Origin: Oscillospiraceae bacterium
GTDB taxonomy: Bacteria > Bacillota > Clostridia > Oscillospirales > Oscillospiraceae
Direction: 5' to 3'
Assembly (NCBI GenBank): GCA_017435525.1
Contig: JAFSEW010000067.1
Coordinates: forward strand, 1-48,902
Length of the DNA: 48,902 bases
Positions 17,429 to 24,801 of this stretch are shown in pieces. The position numbers and the translations under genes were made by a program. Below the pieces are notes generated by a model. That model did not search any database and was not told the DNA's origin. It was given only the letters and a program-made list of their open reading frames with translations. Position 1 is the stretch's first letter, and each line of letters starts with the position of its first letter.

Positions 17429-18054
17429 TGAAGGCAATTGCAAGATTTTGGAAAGTTCTTCTGGCACTGCTTCTGGTAGGCGCTGCCGTGTTCATCTACT
17501 TCGAGCATTATACAAAAGAGAAAGCTGCCCATGAAATTCAGAAGCTCCAGATCCAGACTATGATCGCCGGAATGGAGAACAAAATCGCGGAAAATCTGAA
17601 GTACGCGGATATTCAGGACAAGCTGGAGCCCGCCAAGGAGGAACTGGCTGCAAGCCGACTGGCACTCTACCAGAAGTTCCCCAAGGAAATGCGTGAAGAA
17701 GACCAGATCGTGTATGTGCTGTATCTGGAGAGCCTGTTCAAAGAGGAAATTTTCTTCTCCTTCAGTGAGGCTGTGGAGCTGGTTCCTCTCAGCGACAGCG
17801 CTGTGCTGGAGGGCCTGCTGATTACCGTCAACTATGAAACCACCTACCAGGGTTTCCAGGAGATGGTGGATTACCTGGCCCAGGACTCCCGGATCGCTTC
17901 CATTTATGAAGCAACCATTGAGTACGACGAGAAGGAAGACCTGGCCAGCGGTGCCATTACCCTGCTGCTCTACCTGATGGATTCCGATCAGCTGGAGTAC
18001 ACGCCCCCCCAGGTCAATATCCCTGAAACCGGTAAGGATAACATTTTTGAATAA
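17428..18054 (+). CDS. pilO: PilO-like pilus alignment protein
   Basis: 208 residues: a single N-terminal helix (8-26), a coiled coil (about 35-80), then a ferredoxin-like alpha/beta domain (LEGLLITVNYETTYQGFQEMVDYL). This is the PilO layout and position, directly after PilN, with its ATG overlapping the upstream TAA by one base. It should pair with the PilN part of the fusion. Sequence conservation in PilO is low, so the call rests on architecture and order. Confidence 0.8.
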   Translation: MKAIARFWKVLLALLLVGAAVFIYFEHYTKEKAAHEIQKLQIQTMIAGMENKIAENLKYADIQDKLEPAKEELAASRLALYQKFPKEMREEDQIVYVLYLESLFKEEIFFSFSEAVELVPLSDSAVLEGLLITVNYETTYQGFQEMVDYLAQDSRIASIYEATIEYDEKEDLASGAITLLLYLMDSDQLEYTPPQVNIPETGKDNIFE

Positions 18055-18091
18055 GCAATACAGATATTCTCACAGAAAGGAGGAGACGACA

Positions 18092-18505
18092 GTGAAAGAA
18101 AAGAATAACGGCGGATTCTCTCTGGTGGAAGTGCTGCTGGCTATGATGATTCTGGCGGCTATCGTCATTCCGGTTTGCAGCGGTATTTTGCTGTCTGTCC
18201 GGATGGATACCAGAGCCAATGATGTGCTGCAGGCCCGGGTTGCCGTCTCCTCCGCGGTGGAAACCCTGATGGCACAGGGGATTACCCACGAAAGCAATGA
18301 ATATGATATGGTGGAGGAAACGGATCTGTTTCCGGATGTCAGCATTGAGACAAAAGCAGAACCGGAAGGCGCAGATCCCGCTTCCTACTATCTTGTAACT
18401 GTGAAGGATGCAAAGTCTCTGGTCACAGTTACAACCAAGATCCACGCTGCACCAGCCGCATCGGAGGAAAACAAGACGCCTGCGGATAATGGAGGTGCCC
18501 CATGA
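18092..18505 (+). CDS. Minor pilin / pseudopilin (prepilin-type)
   Basis: 137 residues. A class III prepilin signal, NGG-FSLVEVLLAMMILAAI, with Glu at mature position 5, is followed by a long hydrophobic helix and a small globular domain. GTG 18092 follows AAAGGAGG by eight bases; an earlier in-frame ATG at 18047 overlaps pilO and is less likely. PilV/GspI-like by position. It overlaps the next gene by four bases (ATGA). Confidence 0.85.
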   Translation: MKEKNNGGFSLVEVLLAMMILAAIVIPVCSGILLSVRMDTRANDVLQARVAVSSAVETLMAQGITHESNEYDMVEETDLFPDVSIETKAEPEGADPASYYLVTVKDAKSLVTVTTKIHAAPAASEENKTPADNGGAP

Positions 18506-19008
18506 AGAAACACAATGAGGGCTATACCCTGGTGCTTGTGATGGTTGTGCTGATTGTCCTTTGCCTTTTGGTCTCCTATGTGCTGACATTTTCCCTGAAC
18601 AACCTGAAAACCCAGCAGACCGCAGCCCTGCGTGTGCAGGATCAGTACGCTGCGGCGGGTGAGATTGAAGCTGCGGTGGTACAGCTGCAGGCGTTTATAG
18701 ATAAGTATCCCGAAGAGGTGATTCTGGAGGTAACCCAGGATTCCAATGCCGGAACCTGTACCCTGACAACACAGGAGGCGTCGCCCTACACGGTCACCTT
18801 CCTGGGCACTGCGGATCTGAAGAGCGGAAAACTGTTCCTGACCGTCCAGTCCGGCACGGCGCGGATCGACTGCACCCTGCAGCTTACCGCAGGCGCCTTC
18901 CATGAGGATCAAGAGCGTGAAGGTGTGGTAACCATTACAAAACTGGAAGGCGTGGAGTACCTTTCCTACGAAATGTCTACGGTAAAGGAGGGTGACGGCA
19001 ATGCATAA
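18502..19008 (+). CDS. PilX/GspK-like pilin-type protein lacking Glu5
   Basis: 168 residues. The N-terminus NEG-YTLVLVMVVLIVLCLL has the glycine cleavage site and hydrophobic helix of a prepilin. Mature position 5 is Leu rather than Glu, a feature known from tip pseudopilins (GspK/PilX) that cap the fibre. The rest is a beta-rich domain. Overlap with both neighbours shows tight coupling. Confidence 0.7.
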   Translation: MKKHNEGYTLVLVMVVLIVLCLLVSYVLTFSLNNLKTQQTAALRVQDQYAAAGEIEAAVVQLQAFIDKYPEEVILEVTQDSNAGTCTLTTQEASPYTVTFLGTADLKSGKLFLTVQSGTARIDCTLQLTAGAFHEDQEREGVVTITKLEGVEYLSYEMSTVKEGDGNA

Positions 19009-20251
19009 ATGGAGAGACAATGCCGGTGTTACCCTGGTGGAACTGCTGATTACTGTGGCAGTTGGCTCCTTGGTTACCATTGCTGCCGTTACGGTGCTGA
19101 TTTTCGGCCTGAAAGCCCATCATCTGGGGCTTGATACTACGGCCCGGCAAAATGAGATCCAGGTGGGTATCTCTGTGATACGGGAGATTTTGGCTGAGAA
19201 CACCATTACCGGAATCGGCGAAAATGGAGAAATCCAGATCGCCGACGGAACCGGAGAAGATGGGAAAGTCAAGCAAAAGAATCTGCTATACTATGATGAA
19301 GAGGCGGATGCTGTTTGCGGCACTACCGGCGGAAAGCTTCTGGAGAAGGTTACCGGCTATACGGCTGCCTGGAATGCGGAAGAGGATCCCAATCTGCTCA
19401 CCGTTACGCTGACGCTGGCAAACGGCAAAGAATATTCCATCCCGGTCTACTGCCGCATGGTAGATATCCTGCCGGAAGAAAGCACAGAGTCTACCACCGA
19501 GGCAACCACAGAGCCTGCTACAGAAGCAACTACAGAGGCTACCACTGCAGCAACCAGCGAACCTCCTACAGCAACCACAACGCCTCTGATTGGTGACCCG
19601 ACTGCAGAAACCACCAACCCTCTGATCGGTGATCCTACGGAAGAATCCTCAAACCCACTGATTGATAATGTTACAGGCTATTCTGCGCAGACAGGTACAA
19701 ATTCCTATGCACTGCGGCAGGAACCTTCCACAGATGAAATTTTGGCGGAAGTCCTGTCTGATCAGAAAGTGGAACCCAGTGTGCGGCTGTTTGTGGGTAA
19801 GCTGGCTTCCCAGCTTGGCAGTACCGGCCGGATTCTTACAGAGGACGGTCAGGGAGAATATTTCTCCCAGTGGTACATCGGCAGTTACGCCCAGAATCCC
19901 ACATGGAATGAAAGCACACCTTGGTGCGCCTGCTTTGTTTCCTGGGCGCTGGATGCCTGTGCCCCCTATCTGGAAGGGGAACCTCCCAGATTTGCCAATG
20001 TAGACACTTTCTGGGTAGAGTTGGTCACAGCAGATAACTGGAAGAAGAACCGCCCGGAAGCCGGTGACCTGATCTTCTTTGATTGGGTCGACGACAGTCA
20101 GTATAACCCCCAGCATGTGGGCGTGGTGCTGACGGAAAAAGACGGCTGGATCTATACCATTGAAGGCAACAGCAATGGCGTGGTGGCAATGCGCAAGTAC
20201 CCCGCCGATGATGCTGGCATCATGGGCTATGGCATTCTGAACTGGAAATGA
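19001..20251 (+). CDS. Pilin-CHAP fusion: minor pilin with C-terminal peptidoglycan amidase/peptidase domain
   Basis: 416 residues. Residues 1-30 are a canonical prepilin N-terminus (NAG-VTLVELLITVAVGSL, Glu at mature position 5). A pilin-like domain runs to about 155, then a Thr/Glu/Pro linker with three PLI[GD]-type units (160-225). The C-terminal CHAP (NlpC/P60-like) domain has catalytic Cys 309 in the WCACFV motif, His 372 in HVGVV and Glu 388 in EGNS, with RPEAGDLIFFDW before the His. CHAP enzymes cut peptidoglycan cross-bridges or the amide bond. ATG 19001 follows AAAGGAGGG. Attached to a pilus it would put a wall hydrolase at the fibre base or tip. Confidence 0.85.
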   Translation: MHKWRDNAGVTLVELLITVAVGSLVTIAAVTVLIFGLKAHHLGLDTTARQNEIQVGISVIREILAENTITGIGENGEIQIADGTGEDGKVKQKNLLYYDEEADAVCGTTGGKLLEKVTGYTAAWNAEEDPNLLTVTLTLANGKEYSIPVYCRMVDILPEESTESTTEATTEPATEATTEATTAATSEPPTATTTPLIGDPTAETTNPLIGDPTEESSNPLIDNVTGYSAQTGTNSYALRQEPSTDEILAEVLSDQKVEPSVRLFVGKLASQLGSTGRILTEDGQGEYFSQWYIGSYAQNPTWNESTPWCACFVSWALDACAPYLEGEPPRFANVDTFWVELVTADNWKKNRPEAGDLIFFDWVDDSQYNPQHVGVVLTEKDGWIYTIEGNSNGVVAMRKYPADDAGIMGYGILNWK

Positions 20252-20259
20252 ACCGAATA

Positions 20260-20295
20260 CGGGGAGCATCGCTTATAGGATGCTCCCCGTTTTTT
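20260..20295 (+). terminator. Rho-independent terminator of pilus operon
   Basis: An 11-bp stem (20260-20270 with 20279-20289), eight-base loop and six T (20290-20295). It lies inside the longest open frame of the sigma fragment, arguing that this frame is not translated from the pilin overlap. Confidence 0.85.
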
Positions 20296-20679
20296 ATGGA
20301 AAGACGCATTGGCGATAGGATAGCAAATGAGATCCTGATGTACTTTCGCAGCCAGCGAAAAAGCGCCCAGGATGTATCCCTGTCGGATTATATCGATACC
20401 GGCAGCGACGGTGCGGCGATATCGCTGATCGATGTAGTCAGCGATGACGAAGATCTAACGGAGCAGCTGGGTCAACGGGAAATGATCCGCAGGATGTGCG
20501 ATGCCATGGACGCGGTGCTGACGGACCAGGAGCGGCAGGTAATCCTGCTGCGTTACGGTCTTTCCGGCCGCAAGCCCCATCGCCAGCGGGAAGTGGCGCA
20601 AGTTACAGGCATCAGCCGCAGCTATGTGAGCCGCATTGAGAAGCGGGCGCTGGAAAAGCTGCGGGCGGCGCTGGAATAG
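20296..20679 (+). pseudogene. C-terminal half of a SigK-like sporulation sigma factor (regions 3-4 only)
   Basis: The frame encodes R-I-A-N-E-I-L-M-Y-F-R, SLIDVVSDDED and ISRSYVSRIEKRALEKL, closely matching the second half of sigma-K/sigma-E from the end of region 2.4 through the region 4 helix-turn-helix. Regions 2.1-2.3, needed for core binding and -10 recognition, are absent. ATG 20296 directly follows the terminator T-run with no ribosome site; ATG 20248 overlaps the upstream stop but would translate through the terminator hairpin. It is either a remnant, or the 3' half of a sigK gene split by an excisable element as in Bacillus (spoIIIC). The N-terminal half is not in this window. Confidence 0.7.
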
Positions 20680-20682
20680 GGG

Positions 20683-20711
20683 TTGCAATTCCTGGTGCGG
20701 GGGGCTATAAT
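20683..20711 (+). promoter_or_regulatory. Promoter of PHP phosphatase gene
   Basis: TTGCAA (20683-20688), 17-base spacer, consensus TATAAT (20706-20711). It starts four bases after the sigma-fragment stop. Confidence 0.75.
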
Positions 20712-20741
20712 GGGGAAAAATGACAAAAGGGGGAACGCCCT

Positions 20742-21536
20742 ATGCGTTACACCAATCTGCACACTCATACCAATTTTTCTGACGGCGCCCACTCCGTGGC
20801 GGAAAATGTAGCTTCCGCAGTGAATAAGAATATGCTGAGCCTGGGCTTTTCCGACCACAGCTATACCCCCTGTGACCCCTTGTACTGTATGAAGCCGGAG
20901 CAGTATGAACCCTATCTGCGAACGCTGGAAGCAGCAAAGAAGGATAGCCCCATTCCTATTTACGCGGGCCTGGAGCTGGATGCATATTCCCAAGACGATA
21001 CCAGTGTTTTTGACTATTTCCTGGCTTCTGTCCACTATATTATCAAGGACGGCGTTTGCCATCCCATTGACCACAGCCCTGCCCAGCAGCAGACCTGTAT
21101 GCGCGATGCCTTCGGCGGCAGCGTCCTGGATATGGCTAAGTGCTATTTTGACATTCTGGGCGAGCATGTAGCGAAGGTGAAGCCTCTGTTTGTGGGCCAC
21201 TTCGATGTGATTACCAAGTTCTCCCTGATGCCGGAAGAGGATGATGCCTATCGCACCATTGCCGCGGATACCCTGAAGGAAGTGCTGAAGATCTGCCCCT
21301 ATATCGAGATGAACAGCGGTGCCATCTCCCGGGGCTGGCGCAAGACCCCCTATCCCGGCAGCTATCTGCTGGAGGTCGTGAAGGAAAACGGCGGCCATAT
21401 GGTTCTGGGCAGCGACAGTCACAATCTGAATAACCTTACCTTCCACTTTGATGAATCCGTGGAACTGCTGCGGCAGGCGGGGATCGACCATATCGCGGTC
21501 TTTAACGGCAAGGGCTTTGACCATGTGACAATCTGA
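20742..21536 (+). CDS. PHP-domain histidinol-phosphatase family hydrolase
   Basis: 264 residues. Metal-binding motifs of the PHP fold are clear: LHTHTNFSDG at the start, GFSDH, GLELD, the SVHYI segment, GHFDV and GSDSHN near the end. The HisJ-type histidinol-phosphate phosphatase is the closest named enzyme, catalysing the penultimate step of histidine synthesis. No other his genes are nearby, so a different phosphoester substrate remains possible. It has its own promoter and terminator. Confidence 0.85.
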   Translation: MRYTNLHTHTNFSDGAHSVAENVASAVNKNMLSLGFSDHSYTPCDPLYCMKPEQYEPYLRTLEAAKKDSPIPIYAGLELDAYSQDDTSVFDYFLASVHYIIKDGVCHPIDHSPAQQQTCMRDAFGGSVLDMAKCYFDILGEHVAKVKPLFVGHFDVITKFSLMPEEDDAYRTIAADTLKEVLKICPYIEMNSGAISRGWRKTPYPGSYLLEVVKENGGHMVLGSDSHNLNNLTFHFDESVELLRQAGIDHIAVFNGKGFDHVTI

Positions 21537-21540
21537 AATA

Positions 21541-21573
21541 AAAAACAGAGCTGAAGTTTTCAGCTCTGTTTTT
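21541..21573. terminator. Bidirectional terminator between convergent genes
   Basis: Stem 21541-21554 with 21560-21573, loop AGTTT, A-run before and T-run after. It serves the PHP gene on the plus strand and the mgtC-azlCD operon on the minus strand, whose last stop lies in the stem. Confidence 0.85.
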
Positions 21574-21979
21574 GTAATTGCGCAAGTTTTTTTCGGATGG
21601 CAGCCGGGGCATCTTCCGGATTGGAAATACCTTCTGTAGCCAGCTCCATGGGGCAGCGGCCGTTGCCCTGGCGGTTCTGAATCTGGGGCACCCGGGTTTC
21701 CCACTGCACGCCAATTCCGTGGGCTTGCAGCACTTCCAGCGCAGCATCGCTGATCACGCCCGCCCAAAGGCAGCGGACTTTCAGCAGGCAGTAGAGCAGG
21801 GCGGTCGCCTTGCCTACCACTTTGTCGGCGGCACTGAATCCGTCCAGATCTTCTTCCAGCAGCTCCATCAGCGGGCGAACACCCCGATGGCAGCTGGTAA
21901 TGGTCTTGTCGCCCCGGCACAGCACGCAGGTATAGCCGCCGCTTTCCAGCAACTGCCGGGCTTTTTGCAAATCGTTCAT
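21560..21979 (-). CDS. DUF1893 family protein
   Basis: 139 residues. YTCVLCRGD, RGVRPLMELLEE, FSAADKVVGKATALLYCLL and WAGVISDAALEVL match the DUF1893 pattern of clostridial proteins. The fold is related to cytidine-deaminase-like proteins, but the function is unknown. It is the last gene of the minus-strand operon, nine bases after azlD. Confidence 0.75.
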   Translation of the reverse strand: MNDLQKARQLLESGGYTCVLCRGDKTITSCHRGVRPLMELLEEDLDGFSAADKVVGKATALLYCLLKVRCLWAGVISDAALEVLQAHGIGVQWETRVPQIQNRQGNGRCPMELATEGISNPEDAPAAIRKKLAQLQKQS

Positions 21980-21988
21980 AAGAAATCC

Positions 21989-22315
21989 TTAAAAGATAAA
22001 TTGTACCATGAGCATGTAGCTGACAGTGCCGGCAGCGATGCTCAGCAAAGTATTGCGCTTCCAGATGTGCAGCACAGCTACGATCAGGCAGCCGATGGCT
22101 TCCGGAATACCAAAGGGGGCAGTGAGGAAGGATACATCCTTCATGCAGTACACCACCAGCATACCCATAATGGCAAAGGGCAGCACCTTGCCCAGATACA
22201 GAATCAGCTCCGGCGTTTCTTTACCCCGGCCGAAAATCAGAAACGGTGCAAAGCGCAGGGCAGCGGTAACCACGGCAGCCACCAGTACATACCAGATAAC
22301 AGCAGGATTATTCAT
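21989..22315 (-). CDS. azlD: AzlD-type branched-chain amino acid export subunit
   Basis: 108 residues with four hydrophobic helices; the usual small partner of AzlC. ATG 22315 is preceded by AAAGGAGG and overlaps the end of azlC by eight bases; a longer frame to 22336 lacks a ribosome site. The AzlCD pair exports branched-chain amino acids or analogues. Confidence 0.85.
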   Translation of the reverse strand: MNNPAVIWYVLVAAVVTAALRFAPFLIFGRGKETPELILYLGKVLPFAIMGMLVVYCMKDVSFLTAPFGIPEAIGCLIVAVLHIWKRNTLLSIAAGTVSYMLMVQFIF

Positions 22316-23000
22316 GGGCTGCCTCCTTTCCCACATGCCGCCGCAGAATCAGAATCAGGGCAATGGCGGCCATAGCCGGGATCAGGAAAATTTCACTGCC
22401 GAAACCCAAAAGACTTAAAGCGGTGCACACAACACCCACCAGGGCAGGAAAATGATCCTTGCTGGACAGCCACTGCTCTACAAAGATGGTCACGAACAGG
22501 GCGGTCAGCACGAAGGAAACACCGGAAAAATCAATGGGCACTACGGTGCCCACCACAGCACCCAGAACGCAGCCGCACACCCAGTAGCAGTGGTTCAGCG
22601 CCGTTACCCAGAAGCAGTAGTCCTCCCGGGAGATTCCCTCCGGAATTTTCGCCTGGGTCACCAGGGAGTAGGTTTCATCGGTGAGGCCGAAAATCATGTA
22701 GAACCGCCGCTTTCCGGCGGTTTTGTAGGCATCCACCAGGGAAATGCCATAGAACAGATGCCGGGCATTGACCAGCAGCGTGGCAATGGCGGCGCTGACC
22801 AGGGAAGCACCGGAAGCCAGCAGACCCACCAGAAGATACTGGCCGGAACCGGCAAAAATCAGCAGAGCCATGGCAGCTGCCCAAAGAACGCTGTAACCGC
22901 TTTCTACCAGCAGAATACCGAAGCCGGCACCCAGGAATAGATACCCGGTGAGAACGGGAATGGTGTCGGGGAAAACCGCCCGTATGGCGGAGAGTTTCAT
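22308..23000 (-). CDS. azlC: AzlC-type branched-chain amino acid exporter
   Basis: 230 residues, mostly membrane helices, with the AzlC hallmarks LLIFAGSGQYLLVGLL and LLVNARHLFYGISL, then LTDETYSLVT. It starts 17 bases downstream of the mgtC-like gene and overlaps azlD, so all are likely one transcript. Confidence 0.9.
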   Translation of the reverse strand: MKLSAIRAVFPDTIPVLTGYLFLGAGFGILLVESGYSVLWAAAMALLIFAGSGQYLLVGLLASGASLVSAAIATLLVNARHLFYGISLVDAYKTAGKRRFYMIFGLTDETYSLVTQAKIPEGISREDYCFWVTALNHCYWVCGCVLGAVVGTVVPIDFSGVSFVLTALFVTIFVEQWLSSKDHFPALVGVVCTALSLLGFGSEIFLIPAMAAIALILILRRHVGKEAAHE

Positions 23001-23017
23001 GGAATCATCTCTTTCTG

Positions 23018-23719
23018 TTATTTCACAGCGGCATGCTCATCCGTAACCTGCACAGAGGTGATGACGGAGTTGGCAGCCACTTTCTGGAAAAAGGTTGTCC
23101 GGCGGGACTTGGTGTTGCCTCTGCCGAAGGTAGCTCGGAATGTGAGGCGGTAGCTGTCATTGACCAGATGCTGTGCGCCAATCTGGGAAAGCTCGCAACT
23201 GCACTCGGCAGACAGCTGATTCACGGTTTCCAGCGCTGAAACCACATCTGTGGTGTCCACTATGTAGTCCTGGAAGCTGTGACGGTTGCGCAGCATCAGC
23301 TTCTGGAGCGCTTCAAAAATGGTCAGGGTTACGAGAATGAAAATCATGCCTGCTATGGCTACCATATAGTAGCCCGCACCGGCGGCAATGCCCAGACAGG
23401 CAACACTCCACAAGCTGGCAGCAGTGGTCAAGCCTTTCACGCTGGGGCCTTCCCGCAAAATAGTGCCCGCGCCCAGGAAACCAACGCCGGTAATGACCTG
23501 CGCACTGAGACGGGCAGGGTCAGGCATGGCACCGTAAGCCTTGTATTCCGCGAAAATCAATTCGCCCGTGATCATCACGGCGCAGGAACCTAGTGCCACA
23601 AGAATATGGGTGCGCATACCGGCAGGCCGGTGGGTGTATTCCCGCTCGGTGCCGATGATTAGGCCAACAATCATGGCGCAAAGTAACCGCAGGAAAATCT
23701 CGCTGATTTGAAGCTCCAT
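23018..23719 (-). CDS. MgtC/SapB family membrane protein
   Basis: 233 residues. The N-terminal hydrophobic part carries GLIIGTEREYTHRPAGMRTHILVALGS and the GVGFLGAGTI motif, diagnostic of MgtC/SapB. A C-terminal ACT-like cytoplasmic domain (about 150-225) follows. In other bacteria MgtC inhibits ATP synthase or acts in low-magnesium adaptation; the role here is unknown. AGGAGG lies eight bases before ATG 23719. It is first in the operon. Confidence 0.9.
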   Translation of the reverse strand: MELQISEIFLRLLCAMIVGLIIGTEREYTHRPAGMRTHILVALGSCAVMITGELIFAEYKAYGAMPDPARLSAQVITGVGFLGAGTILREGPSVKGLTTAASLWSVACLGIAAGAGYYMVAIAGMIFILVTLTIFEALQKLMLRNRHSFQDYIVDTTDVVSALETVNQLSAECSCELSQIGAQHLVNDSYRLTFRATFGRGNTKSRRTTFFQKVAANSVITSVQVTDEHAAVK

Positions 23720-23748
23720 AGCATGTCCTCCTGGATGATTATCGATCT

Positions 23749-23777
23749 ATTATAGAAGTATAACGAATATTTGTCAA
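23749..23777 (-). promoter_or_regulatory. Consensus promoter of mgtC-azlC-azlD-DUF1893 operon
   Basis: On the minus strand TTGACA (23777-23772), 17-base spacer, TATAAT (23754-23749): perfect consensus. Confidence 0.85.
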
Positions 23778-23866
23778 CTTGGATAGCGGATTTTTATGGA
23801 AAACTGCCCACAAAAGGCGTATTTTCTATCCGACAGCTGCCGACAAAACCTTACAGGAAAAAGGGG

Positions 23867-23895
23867 TTGACAAGCAGGCCGATTCATGATACAAT
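23867..23895 (+). promoter_or_regulatory. Promoter of tRNA-fMet
   Basis: TTGACA (23867-23872), 17-base spacer, TACAAT (23890-23895) with TGA before it (extended -10). Very strong, as expected for a tRNA gene. Confidence 0.85.
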
Positions 23896-23925
23896 ACTCA
23901 AGCACTAAGGGAGTGCGCTAAATAT

Positions 23926-24001
<76 letters not shown>

Positions 24002-24036
24002 AAAACCGCCGTTTTCATCACGAAAACGGCGGTTTT
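24002..24036 (+). terminator. Terminator after tRNA-fMet
   Basis: A perfect 15-bp stem (24002-24016 with 24022-24036), five-base loop, T-rich end. Because it lies to the right of the att core it is supplied by the island, not by the original chromosome. Confidence 0.85.
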
Positions 24037-24062
24037 CCTAACTTTTGGAGGCGAAAACAATA

Positions 24063-24095
24063 TGGGTCAAATATGCTGACCCATACCGTGACCCA
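24063..24095. repeat. Three TGGGTCA/TGACCCA motifs at left island end (probable integrase arm sites)
   Basis: TGGGTCA at 24063-24069 and TGACCCA at 24077-24083 and 24089-24095, the last two 12 bases apart. The block ATGCTGACCCATAC...TGACCCATAC is repeated near attR (39391-39417). The rest of 24037-24334 has no convincing gene; a hairpin at about 24232-24264 could end the minus-strand regulator. Confidence 0.6.
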
Positions 24096-24334
24096 TACGC
24101 CGATAGCAGACAGTGGACAAGGTAGCATAAATCAGTACATATTGGCTTCCAGCACTGAAAAATCTGAGAATCTTTTGAAAGTCCGCTTGTAAAATTTTCT
24201 TCCCCTAAATTGTGCAAATCCAATAGCTTCGCCCTGGGAACTGTTATCCAACAGCTCCCAGGGCGTTATTTGTTTCTTGTGTTTTGTTAGTTGCCGCAGA
24301 GCGGTATAGTTTGGTACCGCTTGGTGGTAACAGC

Positions 24335-24661
24335 TTAGAGATTTTGCTCTGATAACCAGGTTAAGAAATTTTTTGCGAGACAAAGCTGTCCTGTACTCAT
24401 ACCACGCATCAGTTCAGCGATATCTCTCCACTCATCGCTTTCGTATCGGATACTTCCGGTTAAAAATTCATCGGGTGTTGTGTCCAATGCCAAAGCTAAT
24501 TTCATAATGACTTCTAGGGAGGGGATAGATGTGGCACGTTCAATGCAGGAAAGGTATTTGTCGTTGATGCCTGCTTGCTCACAAACTTGGACTTGCCGTA
24601 ATCCAAGTTCTTTTCTTCTGCGGGCAATGCGTTTGCCAATTTCAGAATAATCCAATTCCAT
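24335..24661 (-). CDS. XRE-family helix-turn-helix regulator
   Basis: 108 residues. An N-terminal Cro/CI-type helix-turn-helix (IGKRIARRRKELGLRQVQVCEQAGI...YLSCIERATSIPSLEVIMKLALAL) is followed by a short helical tail. AAGGAGG lies eight bases before ATG 24661. It is divergent from the acyl-activating gene, and the 10-bp inverted repeat around that promoter is its likely operator. Confidence 0.85.
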   Translation of the reverse strand: MELDYSEIGKRIARRRKELGLRQVQVCEQAGINDKYLSCIERATSIPSLEVIMKLALALDTTPDEFLTGSIRYESDEWRDIAELMRGMSTGQLCLAKNFLTWLSEQNL

Positions 24662-24727
24662 GATCTACCGCCTCCTTGTACTTATTTTACCGAATCTCAC
24701 AAGGAGTAAAACAATCCATAAGTGGAT

Positions 24728-24788
24728 ATTCAACTTGACATAAGAAAGATTCTAAATTATAATCGAATTATCTACTTACAAGTTGAAT
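24728..24788 (+). promoter_or_regulatory. Perfect consensus promoter with flanking inverted repeat
   Basis: TTGACA (24735-24740), 17-base spacer, TATAAT (24758-24763). ATTCAACTTG (24728-24737) overlaps the -35 and its exact complement CAAGTTGAAT lies at 24779-24788, in the 5' leader. Binding to both arms would block or loop the promoter. Confidence 0.75.
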
Positions 24789-24801
24789 TGGAGAGAAAAC
24801 G

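Noticed and set aside
20248-20295. ATG 20248 as start of the sigma-like gene through ATGA overlap with the pilin gene
   Set aside because: The frame runs through a strong terminator hairpin and lacks a ribosome site; the added residues do not resemble sigma region 2.
24132-24383. 83-residue minus-strand open frame near attL
   Set aside because: No ribosome site, overlaps a hairpin and the end of the XRE gene in another frame, and has no recognisable motif.
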